The notes under the pieces were generated by a model. That model had not been told where the DNA came from and ran no database searches. It saw only the letters and a program-made list of their open reading frames with translations. A program made the translations under genes and the position numbers. A stretch of DNA of 64,000 nt from HNR sp040400085 (GTDB lineage Bacteria > Actinomycetota > Actinomycetes > Actinomycetales > Microbacteriaceae), in assembly GCA_040400085.1 (NCBI GenBank), contig JBBAQX010000021.1, positions 7,382 through 71,381 of the forward strand, read 5' to 3'. Shown here piece after piece: positions 32,801-40,919 of the stretch (position 1 is the first letter of the stretch; each line of letters begins with the position of its first letter).

Positions 32801-35800
32801 ACAACCGCGCTGGCAGTAATGGATCCAGCGATTGCCCTAAGAACGATGGCGTTGGCTGTGATCGATCCAGTTCGTTCGCGACGGATGATCGCGTCGGCTG
32901 TTCCGGATCCCGGACGATCAGGCTTGCGGATGACTGCGTCAGCCGTTCCAGAGCCGAGCTGGCCGAGCTTCTTCAGAACGGCTTCAGCGGAAAAGCTAGA
33001 CGCCTGAGTTCGTTTGACGACGGCATTGGCAGCGAGGCTCGAAGACTGAGTCCGCTTGACGATGGCATCGGAAGTCAGGGACCCCGAACGTCCCTTGCTC
33101 AGAACGGCATTAGCCGTCCCCGACCCGGACATCGTCTTCTTGACGACCGCGCTTCCTGTGATCGAACCCGCGATCGATCGCAGAACAACTGCGTTGCCTG
33201 TAATCGACCCTGCCTGCGTCCTCTTCAGGACAGAGTTAGCGGTGATCGTTCCCGGTATCGTTCTAAGAACGATCGCGTTCGCAGTGAGCGAGCCAGTACG
33301 CTCCTTGCGCAGAACAGCGTCGGCAGAAGCAGTACCCGGCTGGTTTAGACGCTTGACGACCGCATTCGCGCTGAACGACCCAGACTGAGTTCGCTTGACG
33401 ACCGCGTCGGCAGTAGTTGATCCAGCCTGCGTCTTCTGGAGAACCGCGTCGGCTGTAAAGGATCCCGGAACAGTCGCGGTACCAGCAGCTAGGTACGCAC
33501 TGGCCGTGATAACCGACTCTGACCAAGACCTGTAGAGCGACTTGGCTTCGGCAGCCGTGAGGACTCTTGCCCAGACAGCAACGTCGGCAGCTCCATGCGC
33601 AATGTCCGGGTTGTATCCGAACGCAGGACTTCTACCTGCAACGGTGTTCAGTGCTTGGCTGGCCTGACCTGCGTACTCGCCATCGACATAGGCGATCCAC
33701 ACGCTCCCCGTGTAGACCACGATGATGTGTCTCCACGTCCCCGAGCGGAGACCTGAAGAGGTCGTGATGTCGACCCATGTGGATCCGTTCCAGCAGCCAA
33801 CTTCACCAGCTGCATTCAGAACAAGAAGGTTCCACTCCCCGGCCGCGTCCGTTCCATAGTCGAACAGAGTCCCATCTGCTCCAGCTCCCATGCGAACGGA
33901 GCACATGAACGACCGGGGATCAGCACCAAGCGGAATGCCAGCTCCGCTGTTGGCGGTAATCCCGAAGCCAGCCGCGATCTGGGAGGCAGGAGTGGTGTCT
34001 CCAACCAGAGGCCCGGTGATCTGGCTGATGTACTGGGGATCGATCCATGCGGTCGCACCAGAGACTTCGTCTACGAAGTCCCAGCTAACCTGTGCATCCA
34101 AGCGCCAGTAGGCGAGCGGCGAGGTAGCAAGGGTCAGGTCCGCGAACTTGCTTGCGCCACCCCATGTCCGCTTGACAATCGCGTCGGCCGTCAGTGAACC
34201 AGCGATTGACTTGAGCAGGATTGCGTCGGCGGTCAGGGATCCGCTTTGACCCTTGAGCAGAACAGCATTGGCAGTCGCCGTTCCCGGCTGACTACGCCGA
34301 ATGACAGCATTGGCCGAGAACGATCCGCTTTGACCGCGCTTGATAACCGCGTCGACAGATGCCGACCCGGACATCGTCTTCTTGACGACCGCATTCGCGG
34401 TCAGCGATCCGGTTCGTTCCTTGCGGAGAACCGAGTTAGCAGTTGCAGACCCCGGCTGGTTGAGACGCTTGATGACCGCGTCAGCAGTTCCAGACCCCAG
34501 CTGGTTGAGACGCTTGACGACCGCATTGGCTGTGAGCGCGGTAGGAGTGATCGTCTTCCTGACAACCGCATCGGCAAGCCAGAAGTGCGGATCTGTCGGT
34601 CCGCCATGCTGATAACGCTTGATCGCATCAGCTGTAAGCGGAGTCGGAGCGATCGTCTTGAACAGAACCGCGTTCGCGGTAACCGTCGGCGTCTGGGTCT
34701 TCTTGACGACCGCGTTCGCGGTGAGAGAGCCCGGGATGTTGAGAGCAATCTGCGCATCGATCGTCTTGCCGGTTCCGCCAGTGAACTCCAGCTTCTTCTT
34801 GACGACCGCGTTCGCGGTAACCGTCGGCGTCTGGGTCTTCTTGACGACCGCGTTCGCGGTGAGAGAGCCCTCTACCGTCGTGTAACTAGATCCAGCTGGT
34901 CGGATCGCGATCGTTACGGTCACCCAGTCGTCACTGGCGCTATGGGTGAATGTTCCGGGGTCCTCTGAAGCGGCGGCGCTCTCTTTCTGACCCCGTGCCA
35001 GCGTTGCCCCAGTCGACCCACCAGAAGCCGAGTACCCAGTGGCAATGTATCCAGACGGGTAGGCGCTATAGGTTCGACTCGTGTCCGAGCTGGAACCTAC
35101 CAGCCAGAGCGTGTTCTCGACATCCCAGTTGTTCGGATTGAGCGATGGAGGATTGGGGTTGGCCGATGCCCCGGTAGCACTTGCGGCTGCCAAGGCACCG
35201 GAGTTAGCAGAGTTGTCGAACGCGCTCCCGAAAGTACCTTCCCATGTACTAGCGAGTACGCGCACAACTCGCGCACTGCCCTGTTCAGAGGCTCCCAAGT
35301 TGAACAGGAAAGAAGCTACTTCCGTTCCATCGACTACCTTGGCCGCCCATGACAACCCGTTAGCGCCACTTGACGCCGTACCGAAGATCCACCCCGAAAG
35401 CTCGAATGAAGTGATAACTCCGGACGATCCATCCGCCGCAACGAGAAGGATGAGGAGGTCCCCGACCGCCATGTTGGTCGGGTACAAGGGCGTCATAAAT
35501 GCGATGTTTGAGGTGTTCAGCCACGTCTGGCTATCTTGATGGGCGATGATTGGGAAGCTGGTCGCTGGCCTCAGAGCGATTTCGATTGCGTTGTAGGTTG
35601 TTCCGCCTGACCAGCTTGTGGATCCACCGGCAGTTCCGCTGTCAAGAACTCCGAAGATGCCACTCGCCAAGCCCGAGGTTCGGTTCGTCCAACCGCTCAA
35701 GCTGATCGACTTCGCTGTGGTCCCACTTGGAACCATCAGCATGTAGAGAGGTATGCTGGTGGACTCGCCCGGGGTTGGGGTAGACCATGTTCGAGGACTT

Positions 35801-36102
35801 CCGCTGCCGCTCGCGGTGTAGATCGCCGCGTTCCAGTCGATGGGCAGATGCGTGTCAACGCCCGAGTAGACAACCACCCCGATGTTGGTTGCGTTCGTCC
35901 ATGTTCCGGTTGACGTATCCCCGACCTGAAGAACTCTCCATGCAAGCCTTCCGTTAGCTGATGGAGTGAACTGTGTCCATCCAGCTGGGCAGGTAGGGCT
36001 TGTCCCGTAGGCGAAGACGACCGCTACATCGCCGGGAGTGAACGAAGGCAGGTTTACGCTGCTGCTGGCGGCAGATGCAGCTCCTACGAAGGCAATAGCC
36101 AT
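29875..36102 (-). CDS. Giant repeat-containing tail fibre-like protein (2075 aa) with LamG-like domain
   Basis: Residues 1-405 are two related beta-sandwich domains that both end in (E/T)IAxRPA. From about residue 410 to the end, the sequence is about 95 copies of a unit of 14 residues, consensus G-S-[LF]-[TS]-A-[DN]-A-[VI]-[VIL]-x-[KR]-[TG]-[QR]-[STAP]; some units have 12, 13 or 15 residues. A LamG-like domain (about residues 650-880; YWRLD, GTWRHIIVVYTGSVW, ADVAVWARVL) interrupts the array. The unit also occurs in both lectin-like tail genes. Regular short hydrophobic repeats suggest a beta-solenoid shaft or long fibre carrying the LamG domain as an adhesin. No enzyme site seen. The shaft has alternating basic residues in most units (KR). 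Confidence 0.85.
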   Translation of the reverse strand: MAIAFVGAASAASSSVNLPSFTPGDVAVVFAYGTSPTCPAGWTQFTPSANGRLAWRVLQVGDTSTGTWTNATNIGVVVYSGVDTHLPIDWNAAIYTASGSGSPRTWSTPTPGESTSIPLYMLMVPSGTTAKSISLSGWTNRTSGLASGIFGVLDSGTAGGSTSWSGGTTYNAIEIALRPATSFPIIAHQDSQTWLNTSNIAFMTPLYPTNMAVGDLLILLVAADGSSGVITSFELSGWIFGTASSGANGLSWAAKVVDGTEVASFLFNLGASEQGSARVVRVLASTWEGTFGSAFDNSANSGALAAASATGASANPNPPSLNPNNWDVENTLWLVGSSSDTSRTYSAYPSGYIATGYSASGGSTGATLARGQKESAAASEDPGTFTHSASDDWVTVTIAIRPAGSSYTTVEGSLTANAVVKKTQTPTVTANAVVKKKLEFTGGTGKTIDAQIALNIPGSLTANAVVKKTQTPTVTANAVLFKTIAPTPLTADAIKRYQHGGPTDPHFWLADAVVRKTITPTALTANAVVKRLNQLGSGTADAVIKRLNQPGSATANSVLRKERTGSLTANAVVKKTMSGSASVDAVIKRGQSGSFSANAVIRRSQPGTATANAVLLKGQSGSLTADAILLKSIAGSLTADAIVKRTWGGASKFADLTLATSPLAYWRLDAQVSWDFVDEVSGATAWIDPQYISQITGPLVGDTTPASQIAAGFGITANSGAGIPLGADPRSFMCSVRMGAGADGTLFDYGTDAAGEWNLLVLNAAGEVGCWNGSTWVDITTSSGLRSGTWRHIIVVYTGSVWIAYVDGEYAGQASQALNTVAGRSPAFGYNPDIAHGAADVAVWARVLTAAEAKSLYRSWSESVITASAYLAAGTATVPGSFTADAVLQKTQAGSTTADAVVKRTQSGSFSANAVVKRLNQPGTASADAVLRKERTGSLTANAIVLRTIPGTITANSVLKRTQAGSITGNAVVLRSIAGSITGSAVVKKTMSGSGTANAVLSKGRSGSLTSDAIVKRTQSSSLAANAVVKRTQASSFSAEAVLKKLGQLGSGTADAVIRKPDRPGSGTADAIIRRERTGSITANAIVLRAIAGSITASAVVKRGQTGSATGDAVVKRTQSGPLSSDAVIRRTGTASLTTDAIVRRERTGSLITDAVLLRPRTGSLTADAIVSRGQASSFAADAVVKRTQSGSFSASAVIKRLGQAGSVTANAVVLRPQSGSLSANAVLLRSRAGSLTADAVIFRSWSGTLTGNAVVRSTASRDARLDAVILTPRVSSLTTDAIVRRTQAGTLAANAVLFATRTGSFSAAAVIMPLFTASAVIKRGQSGSFAADAIIMPVFTAAAIIRVPREYGFGAAAWIGAEGIAAFSGDAVIKRTQVGSAYADAVIQRGRAGSLTSDAVIRRAASADLTANAVIRATIASSLTASAVVKRTATATFVSDAVLKKTQTGSATLNAIIVRAQPGAFSANAVVRRTALGVSPLDAVLRRGSTASLTTDAIISRTQAGSFSANAVVKRGFASSATSDAVFKKTSSSAFTSNAVLRIARSGSATADAIVKKSSTSSFSASAVITKGQAGSLTAAAILRVPRSATFAMDAIFAGTRVASASSDAVIFRTQTGSFGAAAVIMPRFTASAVLLRAQAGSFGAAAVIMPRFSADAIIRVERTGSFGAAAWIGGVGVAAFAADAVIKKVQSNSTTADAVLLAGRTGSLTANAILRRERSTALAADAVLRRQQSGVLVSDAIIRRAQSGSLTVDAITLRTQSGSFSAEAIISGGAGSRVFGIDAVILRTQANNFSTDAVLRALRSATFTSDAIVRAAASSSVGADAVILKTAQAQLTASAVLRAPRMVGVTADAVILSPQTGSFSAAAVITGIPGATFSARAILLKTQSASLTADAVLRVGRSGSLTADAFLLASSTGSFSAAAVIAATPEHSFVAGAVLLRESANLLTAAAVLRRTSSISLTIDAIKRGTVSASFTADAILLFLRRSFTADAVIKGLNEFSFSAAAIITVRRPKRILSEILSAGISSELMVHQIGATLHPIHAIGATLTAETIIRASAIDVVHKSFTIDAVIV
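30020..34870 (-). repeat. About 42-bp imperfect tandem repeats coding for 14-residue units
   Basis: The repeat unit is visible in DNA on the plus strand as GACCGCGTCGGC(A/C)GT followed by a variable 20-odd bases. The array is interrupted by the LamG-like coding stretch at roughly 33,470-34,150. Copies differ at most third positions, so it is an old, divergent array and not a recent slippage product, apart from some closely matching neighbours. Confidence 0.85.
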
Positions 36103-36124
36103 CAGGGCATCCCGGACGCAGCAA

Positions 36125-36149
36125 AGCCCGGTCCTTGATGGACCGGGCT
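36125..36149 (-). terminator. Terminator before the giant fibre gene
   Basis: AGCCCGGTCC at 36125-36134 pairs perfectly with GGACCGGGCT at 36140-36149, with a five-base loop, and on the minus strand the stem is followed by TTTG. It follows the gene ending at 36259. Confidence 0.75.
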
Positions 36150-36185
36150 AGCGAAAGCTGTCTTCAGTTCGTCGTCCCGGGGGAT

Positions 36186-36230
36186 AGGCATTGGATTGCC
36201 TTCAGGACGAGGCCCCATTGGATTGGGGCC
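36186..36230 (-). promoter_or_regulatory. Two hairpins with identical loops
   Basis: AGGCA-TTGGAT-TGCCT (36186-36201) and GGCCCCA-TTGGAT-TGGGGCC (36211-36230) have different stems but the same six-base loop closed by A-T. They lie in the 156-base space between the gene ending at 36259 and the giant fibre gene starting at 36102, upstream of the terminator. An RNA- or protein-binding element is a possibility. Confidence 0.55.
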
Positions 36231-36258
36231 GACACACCGGGCTAGGCCCAGTTGATGT

Positions 36259-36813
36259 CTATTCGGTTGTCTCCGCAGATGGTAGCACCAGTGTCTCCTC
36301 GGAAGGTAGAGCTTCTGCTTCAGGAGTTGGTTCCGGTGGCGGCGCTTCCATCCATTCCATCGTGGAGACGATGGTCAGGGCGAGCTTCTCGACGTCCTCG
36401 CCTCCACATACGACCCCGTGCGGCATGATCCAGATCCGATCGGTTCGCTCGGGAGTCACGAGAACCGGGCTGGAGTTCTTGCGCTTGCCGGTACGGTAGA
36501 CGGCCGGGACACGCTTACCGATACCGTGGACCTCGATCGAGCGATGGCGGCCAGTCCCGAGCTGCATCTGACCGATGTGCCGCTTCAGGTAGTACGGCTT
36601 GTCGCCGTCGTAGACAAGCTGAGCGGCGATCGCCCGCTGCGGATCGACCTTCTCGCACAGGTACCACTCGGCTGGTCGCCGCAGCCAGTCTGCATAGGTG
36701 ACCATCCACCCAGTCAGCCCGACATCGAGGATCAGGCTTTCCTGAGTCCCGTCTTCCTTCTTCTCCATCGCCACGAGGAGCAGGAAGTAGGGGTTGTCGT
36801 CAACCCACTCCAC
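36259..36813 (-). CDS. Hypothetical protein (184 aa)
   Basis: No recognised domain. A mixed alpha/beta N-terminal part (WVDDNPYFLLLVAMEKK, TGWMVTYADWLRRPAEW) is followed by a basic patch and an acidic Pro/Glu-rich tail (PPPEPTPEAEALPSEE). It overlaps the upstream glycosyltransferase by 14 bases, so it belongs to that operon and may act in the same pathway. Confidence 0.6.
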   Translation of the reverse strand: MEWVDDNPYFLLLVAMEKKEDGTQESLILDVGLTGWMVTYADWLRRPAEWYLCEKVDPQRAIAAQLVYDGDKPYYLKRHIGQMQLGTGRHRSIEVHGIGKRVPAVYRTGKRKNSSPVLVTPERTDRIWIMPHGVVCGGEDVEKLALTIVSTMEWMEAPPPEPTPEAEALPSEETLVLPSAETTE

Positions 36814-37645
36814 GCAGGGCCTCCAGCCGCTCCCGTGCCTGATCCGGGGTCACCGTGGGAAGACCCATCATCTCGTTCACCTTGAGGCGATGCTCCAGAC
36901 CTTCCTTCGGGCGCTCGATCAGCTCGCGCAGGAAGTGCTCCTCGGTGACGATCGTTTCGCTGATGTGACCGATCTTGATCGAGGTGTCAACGAAGATGCG
37001 ACCGCCCGCCTTCTTGACGTCCTGACAGAACGTCATGTCCTCGCCGAAGCCCTTCTCGTCCCACCGGAAGTAGGACGGCGGACGGCTCTTGGCTCGATGC
37101 TCCCGCTCCGGGAACTCACCGGCGATCGCCTCAAGGAGACGTTTCGTGATGAGCACGAAGGCCATGCCCGTCGCGTCCACCTCGACCACGTCGTCCTTCT
37201 TCCAGTCTTCGAGGAAGACGTAGTTCCCTTCGGTCGGGCTCTCGCGCATGTACAGCGTGGGCTGGTGCGGCGTCCCGCGCTGGAAGCAGAGTCCGCCGAC
37301 CATGTCGAGATCAAACTTGCGCTGCGTCTCGACCAGCTTCTTGATGGCATCAGACTGGAACGTCATGTCGTCATCGATGAAGATGATCCAGTCGCCGTCC
37401 ATGGCTCGGATGCACTCGTTGCGCTGGAGCGTCAGGACATGGCCCTGAATGATGAACTGGGCGACATTCTCGTCCGGCTCAACGAACGAGTACCGGTCTG
37501 CCAGCAGCCAGCTTATGACCGTGCCCGCCGAGATCCTGTCTCGCGTGCACATGGCGATCGTGCCGACCGTCTTTCCTCCCCGGGGAGCACGGAAGATCGT
37601 GATCTCCGGTGCGGTCGGATCAGATACCCGTAGCGTCTTCGGCAT
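36800..37645 (-). CDS. GT2-like glycosyltransferase
   Basis: A GT-A fold is indicated by the first strand (TVGTIAMCTRDRI), a helix with LQRNECIRAM and then DWIIFIDDDMTF, the metal-binding DxD. Later GEDMTFCQDVKKAGG carries the ED motif expected of the acceptor/catalytic site. Member of the accessory sugar block; substrate unknown. Confidence 0.8.
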   Translation of the reverse strand: MPKTLRVSDPTAPEITIFRAPRGGKTVGTIAMCTRDRISAGTVISWLLADRYSFVEPDENVAQFIIQGHVLTLQRNECIRAMDGDWIIFIDDDMTFQSDAIKKLVETQRKFDLDMVGGLCFQRGTPHQPTLYMRESPTEGNYVFLEDWKKDDVVEVDATGMAFVLITKRLLEAIAGEFPEREHRAKSRPPSYFRWDEKGFGEDMTFCQDVKKAGGRIFVDTSIKIGHISETIVTEEHFLRELIERPKEGLEHRLKVNEMMGLPTVTPDQARERLEALRGVG

Positions 37646-38576
37646 TTGCCGTCTCCTCTTCGGATGAACGGATGAAGTTGATGACGTGCTCCAGCCCTTC
37701 CCGGAGGCGGACTTTCGGCTCGTAGTAGCGGCTCATGCGGCCCGTGTCGGCAAAGCGGTGCTGGACGCCCATCGGCTTATTCACGAGGTTCTTGATCTCG
37801 GGCTCATAGCCGACGATCTCGGCACAGATCTTTGCAACGTCATTGAAGCTGTTTGCAAAGCCTGACCCAATGTTCATCGTTTCATAGCCCGCCACCGGGT
37901 GCTCCAGACGAGCCATCGTCGCACCGATCAGGTCCCTCACGTAGACGAAGTCCCTCGTCTGGGTCCCCGGACCCCAGACTTCGATCGGATCCTCCATGTG
38001 GATCGCTCGACGGGCGATCGAAGGGACCGGGTACTCGAAAGACTGGCCTTCTCCGTAGCCCGAGAAGGGACGGATACAGAGCGTGTTGAGCCCGTACTTG
38101 GCGGCTGCCCATGCGAGACGCTCCCCTGCCAGCTTGGTGAAGCCGTACATCTCGTCAGGGGCCATCCAGTTGGGGTCCTGCGCGTTAAAGAACCCTTCGT
38201 GAAGTGCATGGGCGTTGTTGCCCTGCATCTGGACTCCGTAGACGGCCGAAGACGACGGGAAGACCACGGTCTTGGCGTGCTTGATCGCCCACCTGAACAG
38301 GAGGGAGTCAAGACGCAGGCTGTCGGCGTTGTAGAGAGGATCGCCTTCGATCTTCTCGCGGCCACCAACCGGAGCCGCCATGTGGATCACGAGATCGCAG
38401 TCGACATCAAAGTCTTCTAGCCACAGCCCCATGTCCTGAAGGTCGTAGGGGATGCCCATGGGGTGCGGCTTGATGTCCATCGGCCAGAGGTCGTAGTCCT
38501 CGTCTGACCGCATGAACCAGTCTAGGAAGTGAGTCCCAAGGAACCCAGATGCCCCCGTGATGAGAACCGTCTTCAT
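37620..38576 (-). CDS. NAD-dependent sugar-nucleotide epimerase/dehydratase
   Basis: Extended short-chain dehydrogenase: the dinucleotide loop TGASGFLGTHF is at the N-terminus, the catalytic Ser lies in FPSSSAVYG (about 107-114) and the Tyr/Lys pair in YGFTKLAGERL (about 145-155). Later GPGTQTRDFVYVRDL is the usual NDP-sugar-side motif. The ATG at 38576 overlaps the stop of the upstream methyltransferase. It would make the nucleotide sugar used by the nearby transferases. Confidence 0.85.
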   Translation of the reverse strand: MKTVLITGASGFLGTHFLDWFMRSDEDYDLWPMDIKPHPMGIPYDLQDMGLWLEDFDVDCDLVIHMAAPVGGREKIEGDPLYNADSLRLDSLLFRWAIKHAKTVVFPSSSAVYGVQMQGNNAHALHEGFFNAQDPNWMAPDEMYGFTKLAGERLAWAAAKYGLNTLCIRPFSGYGEGQSFEYPVPSIARRAIHMEDPIEVWGPGTQTRDFVYVRDLIGATMARLEHPVAGYETMNIGSGFANSFNDVAKICAEIVGYEPEIKNLVNKPMGVQHRFADTGRMSRYYEPKVRLREGLEHVINFIRSSEEETANAEDATGI

Positions 38577-39169
38577 GTCATTCGCCTTCCCCAGCCGAGA
38601 ACCATTCGATAACCCATGGGGAACTCGCAAGCCTCCACTAGCTCGTGACCACCAAGTGGGAACCAGTTGATGAAGTCGTTGTCATTGTAGGCCCACATGT
38701 GGCCCTCTTCTGGGTCATATCCGTCCCCGACAAGGGGATGACCGATGACAACGTACTTAGCCAGAGGCATCCACTTTCGGGCGAAGTCGATCGGGTCGGC
38801 GATGTGCTCAAGGAACTCGCAGAGGACGAGAATGTCGCACTCCTGCGGCTCGATGTTCTCGGCAATGGCCTCCTCGACGTGCATCTTCGGGTACCGCTCA
38901 CGGGTGGCGGATACGGCTGCCGGGACCACGTCGCACCCGTAGGTGTCGTGAAGACGGCTGAAGTGCCCTGCGATGTCACCCGCGCTGCACCCGGGCTCCC
39001 AGATCTTGACCCTCTGGATGCCGCTCAGGGCAATGATCTTCGCGATGTACTCGCGCGCCCTGTTGACCCTGTCCCACTGCCAGTCGGCGAAGATCGTGAC
39101 GGCTGTCCCGTTATCGCGCAGGTTGTACGCGATGATGTCCTCGAAGGACTTCTGGTTCAGCCGTCTCAC
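38573..39169 (-). CDS. SAM-dependent methyltransferase
   Basis: The GTG at 39169 forms a GTGA overlap with the upstream stop. Motif I is present as IWEPGCSAGDIAGHFS, and CDILVLCEFLEHIADP is the motif after beta 4, typical of class I small-molecule methyltransferases. It sits with a second methyltransferase and an epimerase, so a methylated sugar is the simplest product. Confidence 0.75.
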   Translation of the reverse strand: MRRLNQKSFEDIIAYNLRDNGTAVTIFADWQWDRVNRAREYIAKIIALSGIQRVKIWEPGCSAGDIAGHFSRLHDTYGCDVVPAAVSATRERYPKMHVEEAIAENIEPQECDILVLCEFLEHIADPIDFARKWMPLAKYVVIGHPLVGDGYDPEEGHMWAYNDNDFINWFPLGGHELVEACEFPMGYRMVLGWGRRMT

Positions 39170-39768
39170 TGAGCACCCCAGATCTGGAAGTCGTAGATGA
39201 ACTGGGGCGGCATGAGCGTCACCGGGATAAAGGTGATCGGATCCCATCCACCCTCCACCAGCATCTCGCTGTAGCCGGGAGCGTCGAACTGCCAGAGGTG
39301 CTCCGGGTTCCCATCAAGGCGGCTGCTGTCCACGAATATCGGGGACGATGCAACCACGTACTTGGCACACTTGCGAGCCATCCGCAGGATCGCGACAGGA
39401 TCCTCGACGTGCTCAAGGATCTCGGTAAGCACGACGAGATCGAAGAACTTTCCTTCGTTCAGCGTCTCCTCGATCGAGGAGTGCGAGCAGGTCAGGTTCT
39501 CGGGCAAGAAGGGCCTCATCGTCGTGCCTACGTGGTAGAAGTTCGGCATCGAGATGTCAGCCATGTGCGCCCCGACGATCGGCCTCACGCGATTGGCGGC
39601 AGCGACGATCGTGCCATCCCCGCAAGCCGGATCGAGAACCGTCTCTGGCAGAAACCAGCTGATGAGGGCAGCGGTCAGCTGGACTCGCAGGACATGATCC
39701 GGCCACACGTAGTTGTCGCGCTTCACCTGATAGTCGAAAGGTGCGCGCTCTGGAAGCCGCAGTCTCAC
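39166..39768 (-). CDS. SAM-dependent methyltransferase
   Basis: The GTG at 39768 is preceded by GAGGGATCA; an open extension reaches 39780. Motif I is VLDPACGDGTIVAAA and the strand FFDLVVLTEILEHVEDP follows. Together with the neighbouring enzyme it resembles pairs of sugar or lipid methyltransferases in glycan clusters. DPACGDG is also seen in N6-adenine enzymes, but no DPPY-type motif is present. Confidence 0.75.
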   Translation of the reverse strand: MRLRLPERAPFDYQVKRDNYVWPDHVLRVQLTAALISWFLPETVLDPACGDGTIVAAANRVRPIVGAHMADISMPNFYHVGTTMRPFLPENLTCSHSSIEETLNEGKFFDLVVLTEILEHVEDPVAILRMARKCAKYVVASSPIFVDSSRLDGNPEHLWQFDAPGYSEMLVEGGWDPITFIPVTLMPPQFIYDFQIWGAQ

Positions 39769-39794
39769 TGATCCCTCCACCCGGACATGGAAAG

Positions 39795-39829
39795 AGGGGC
39801 CGCCGCGTCCGGGAAACGCAACGGCCCCT
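39795..39829 (-). terminator. Terminator after the Ig-like protein gene
   Basis: AGGGGCCG (39795-39802) pairs with CGGCCCCT (39822-39829), with further inner pairing, and on the minus strand it is followed by CTTTCC. It lies six bases beyond the stop of the gene ending at 39835. Confidence 0.75.
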
Positions 39830-39834
39830 AGAGG

Positions 39835-40152
39835 CTACGAGACGGTGACGGAGAGGTTCGCGACCGAACTGTCGTCCGACGCCTTGCGGAGATGAACCGT
39901 CCAGCTTCCAGCCGAAGGGAAGATGTACGAGTTGAACTCGAACGTCCCGTCGGATGCCGGACTGAAGACCTGAGACTTCCCGGTGTCCGCCCCTGCCTTC
40001 TCGAAGGCGAGGTAGTAGCGGATCTCCGGAGAAGTGGGGTACAAGTCGACGTCGTACGCCGTCTCGTCGCTCGGGTCAGCACCCGTCACGTTGACGCGGC
40101 AGACCGAGACGATCGCGACCGGGGCCGCCGGGACGATGGCGATGCTTGCCAT
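39835..40152 (-). CDS. Ig-like small virion protein candidate (105 aa)
   Basis: An all-beta protein (SIAIVPAAPVAIVSVCRVNV, YDVDLYPTSPEIRYYL, GSWTVHLRKASDDSSVANL) that reads like a single immunoglobulin-like domain. It begins with an ATG at 40152; a longer open frame to 40248 lies inside the upstream gene. Followed by a terminator, so it is probably highly expressed. Such domains often decorate capsid or tail. Confidence 0.65.
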   Translation of the reverse strand: MASIAIVPAAPVAIVSVCRVNVTGADPSDETAYDVDLYPTSPEIRYYLAFEKAGADTGKSQVFSPASDGTFEFNSYIFPSAGSWTVHLRKASDDSSVANLSVTVS

Positions 40153-40919
40153 GGTTTCTCCTCGCTGAATGCGATGGCCTCTACTTTGGGCCACCACGGA
40201 TGCGACTGGACGAAGCTCCAGCCCTTGGCCCCGGCGGTCCCGAGGCAAGCGTGGTACATCATCAGCCGATTATGGTCTTCCCAACCGGCGTTTCCGCGAC
40301 CCGCCTCCCAGTACCGCAGGTAGTCCTGCATCATCTCGTCTAGCGAGCGGTCGTGACGGATGTGCCCCACATCCCAGAGCATCATACGGTTTGCCTTGGG
40401 GCGAGAGTGCATCTGTCCCGGCCATCCGAGACGGGTCTCGAACAGGCGCAGGTGAGCGTGCTGCTCCTCGTATTCGACCCCCTCGACCGATGATCTGAAC
40501 GGGATCCAGATCCCATCGAACCCATGACGCTCGGCGTACCACGTCGCGTTCGACAGGGAGGAGAGGAGATCTAGGCTGGGCCATTCGTCGGCATCCAGCT
40601 TGAAGGTCCACTTGGTCTCTACATGTGGCAGGAGCTTCGGCCCGAAGGTCGCATCTCCATAGCCGTAGACACCGTCGTCGGACACGAAAGTGGCCCACTC
40701 GCGGGCGATCTCAAGCGTTCTGTCATCTGACTTCTGAACGCTAACCAGAACCGACTCGAACGTCAGGCTCATCAGCTCCAGCAGCTTACCCAGACGCTCC
40801 TCCTCGTTCCATGCCACGAGGCAGAACGAGATGTGCGAGTAGGGTCGTCCGTTTGGGAACGGAATGCCTGACGCCAGAACTACTTCATCGAGAGGCGCTG
40901 CCGGGGTTGGATTGTCCAT
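40086..40919 (-). CDS. GT2-like glycosyltransferase
   Basis: SFCLVAWNEEERLGKLLELM opens a GT-A fold and KLDADEWPS supplies the metal-binding DxD. Later the residues LRLFETRLGWPGQMHSRP are typical of GT2 enzymes that modify proteins or lipids. The last 20 residues are basic Ser/Arg-rich and overlap the next gene by 67 bases, so the natural end is probably earlier. ATG overlaps the upstream stop by one base. Confidence 0.75.
   Translation of the reverse strand: MDNPTPAAPLDEVVLASGIPFPNGRPYSHISFCLVAWNEEERLGKLLELMSLTFESVLVSVQKSDDRTLEIAREWATFVSDDGVYGYGDATFGPKLLPHVETKWTFKLDADEWPSLDLLSSLSNATWYAERHGFDGIWIPFRSSVEGVEYEEQHAHLRLFETRLGWPGQMHSRPKANRMMLWDVGHIRHDRSLDEMMQDYLRYWEAGRGNAGWEDHNRLMMYHACLGTAGAKGWSFVQSHPWWPKVEAIAFSEEKPWQASPSSRRPRSRSSRSAAST

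Noticed and set aside
30020..34870. Regular repeats that might be taken for a CRISPR array
   Set aside because: The repeats are about 42 bp, contiguous, divergent, and in-frame within one long gene; there are no unique spacers or cas genes.
39166..39768. DNA adenine methyltransferase reading of the DPACGDG protein
   Set aside because: No DPPY or NPPY catalytic motif is present, and the surroundings are glycan genes.
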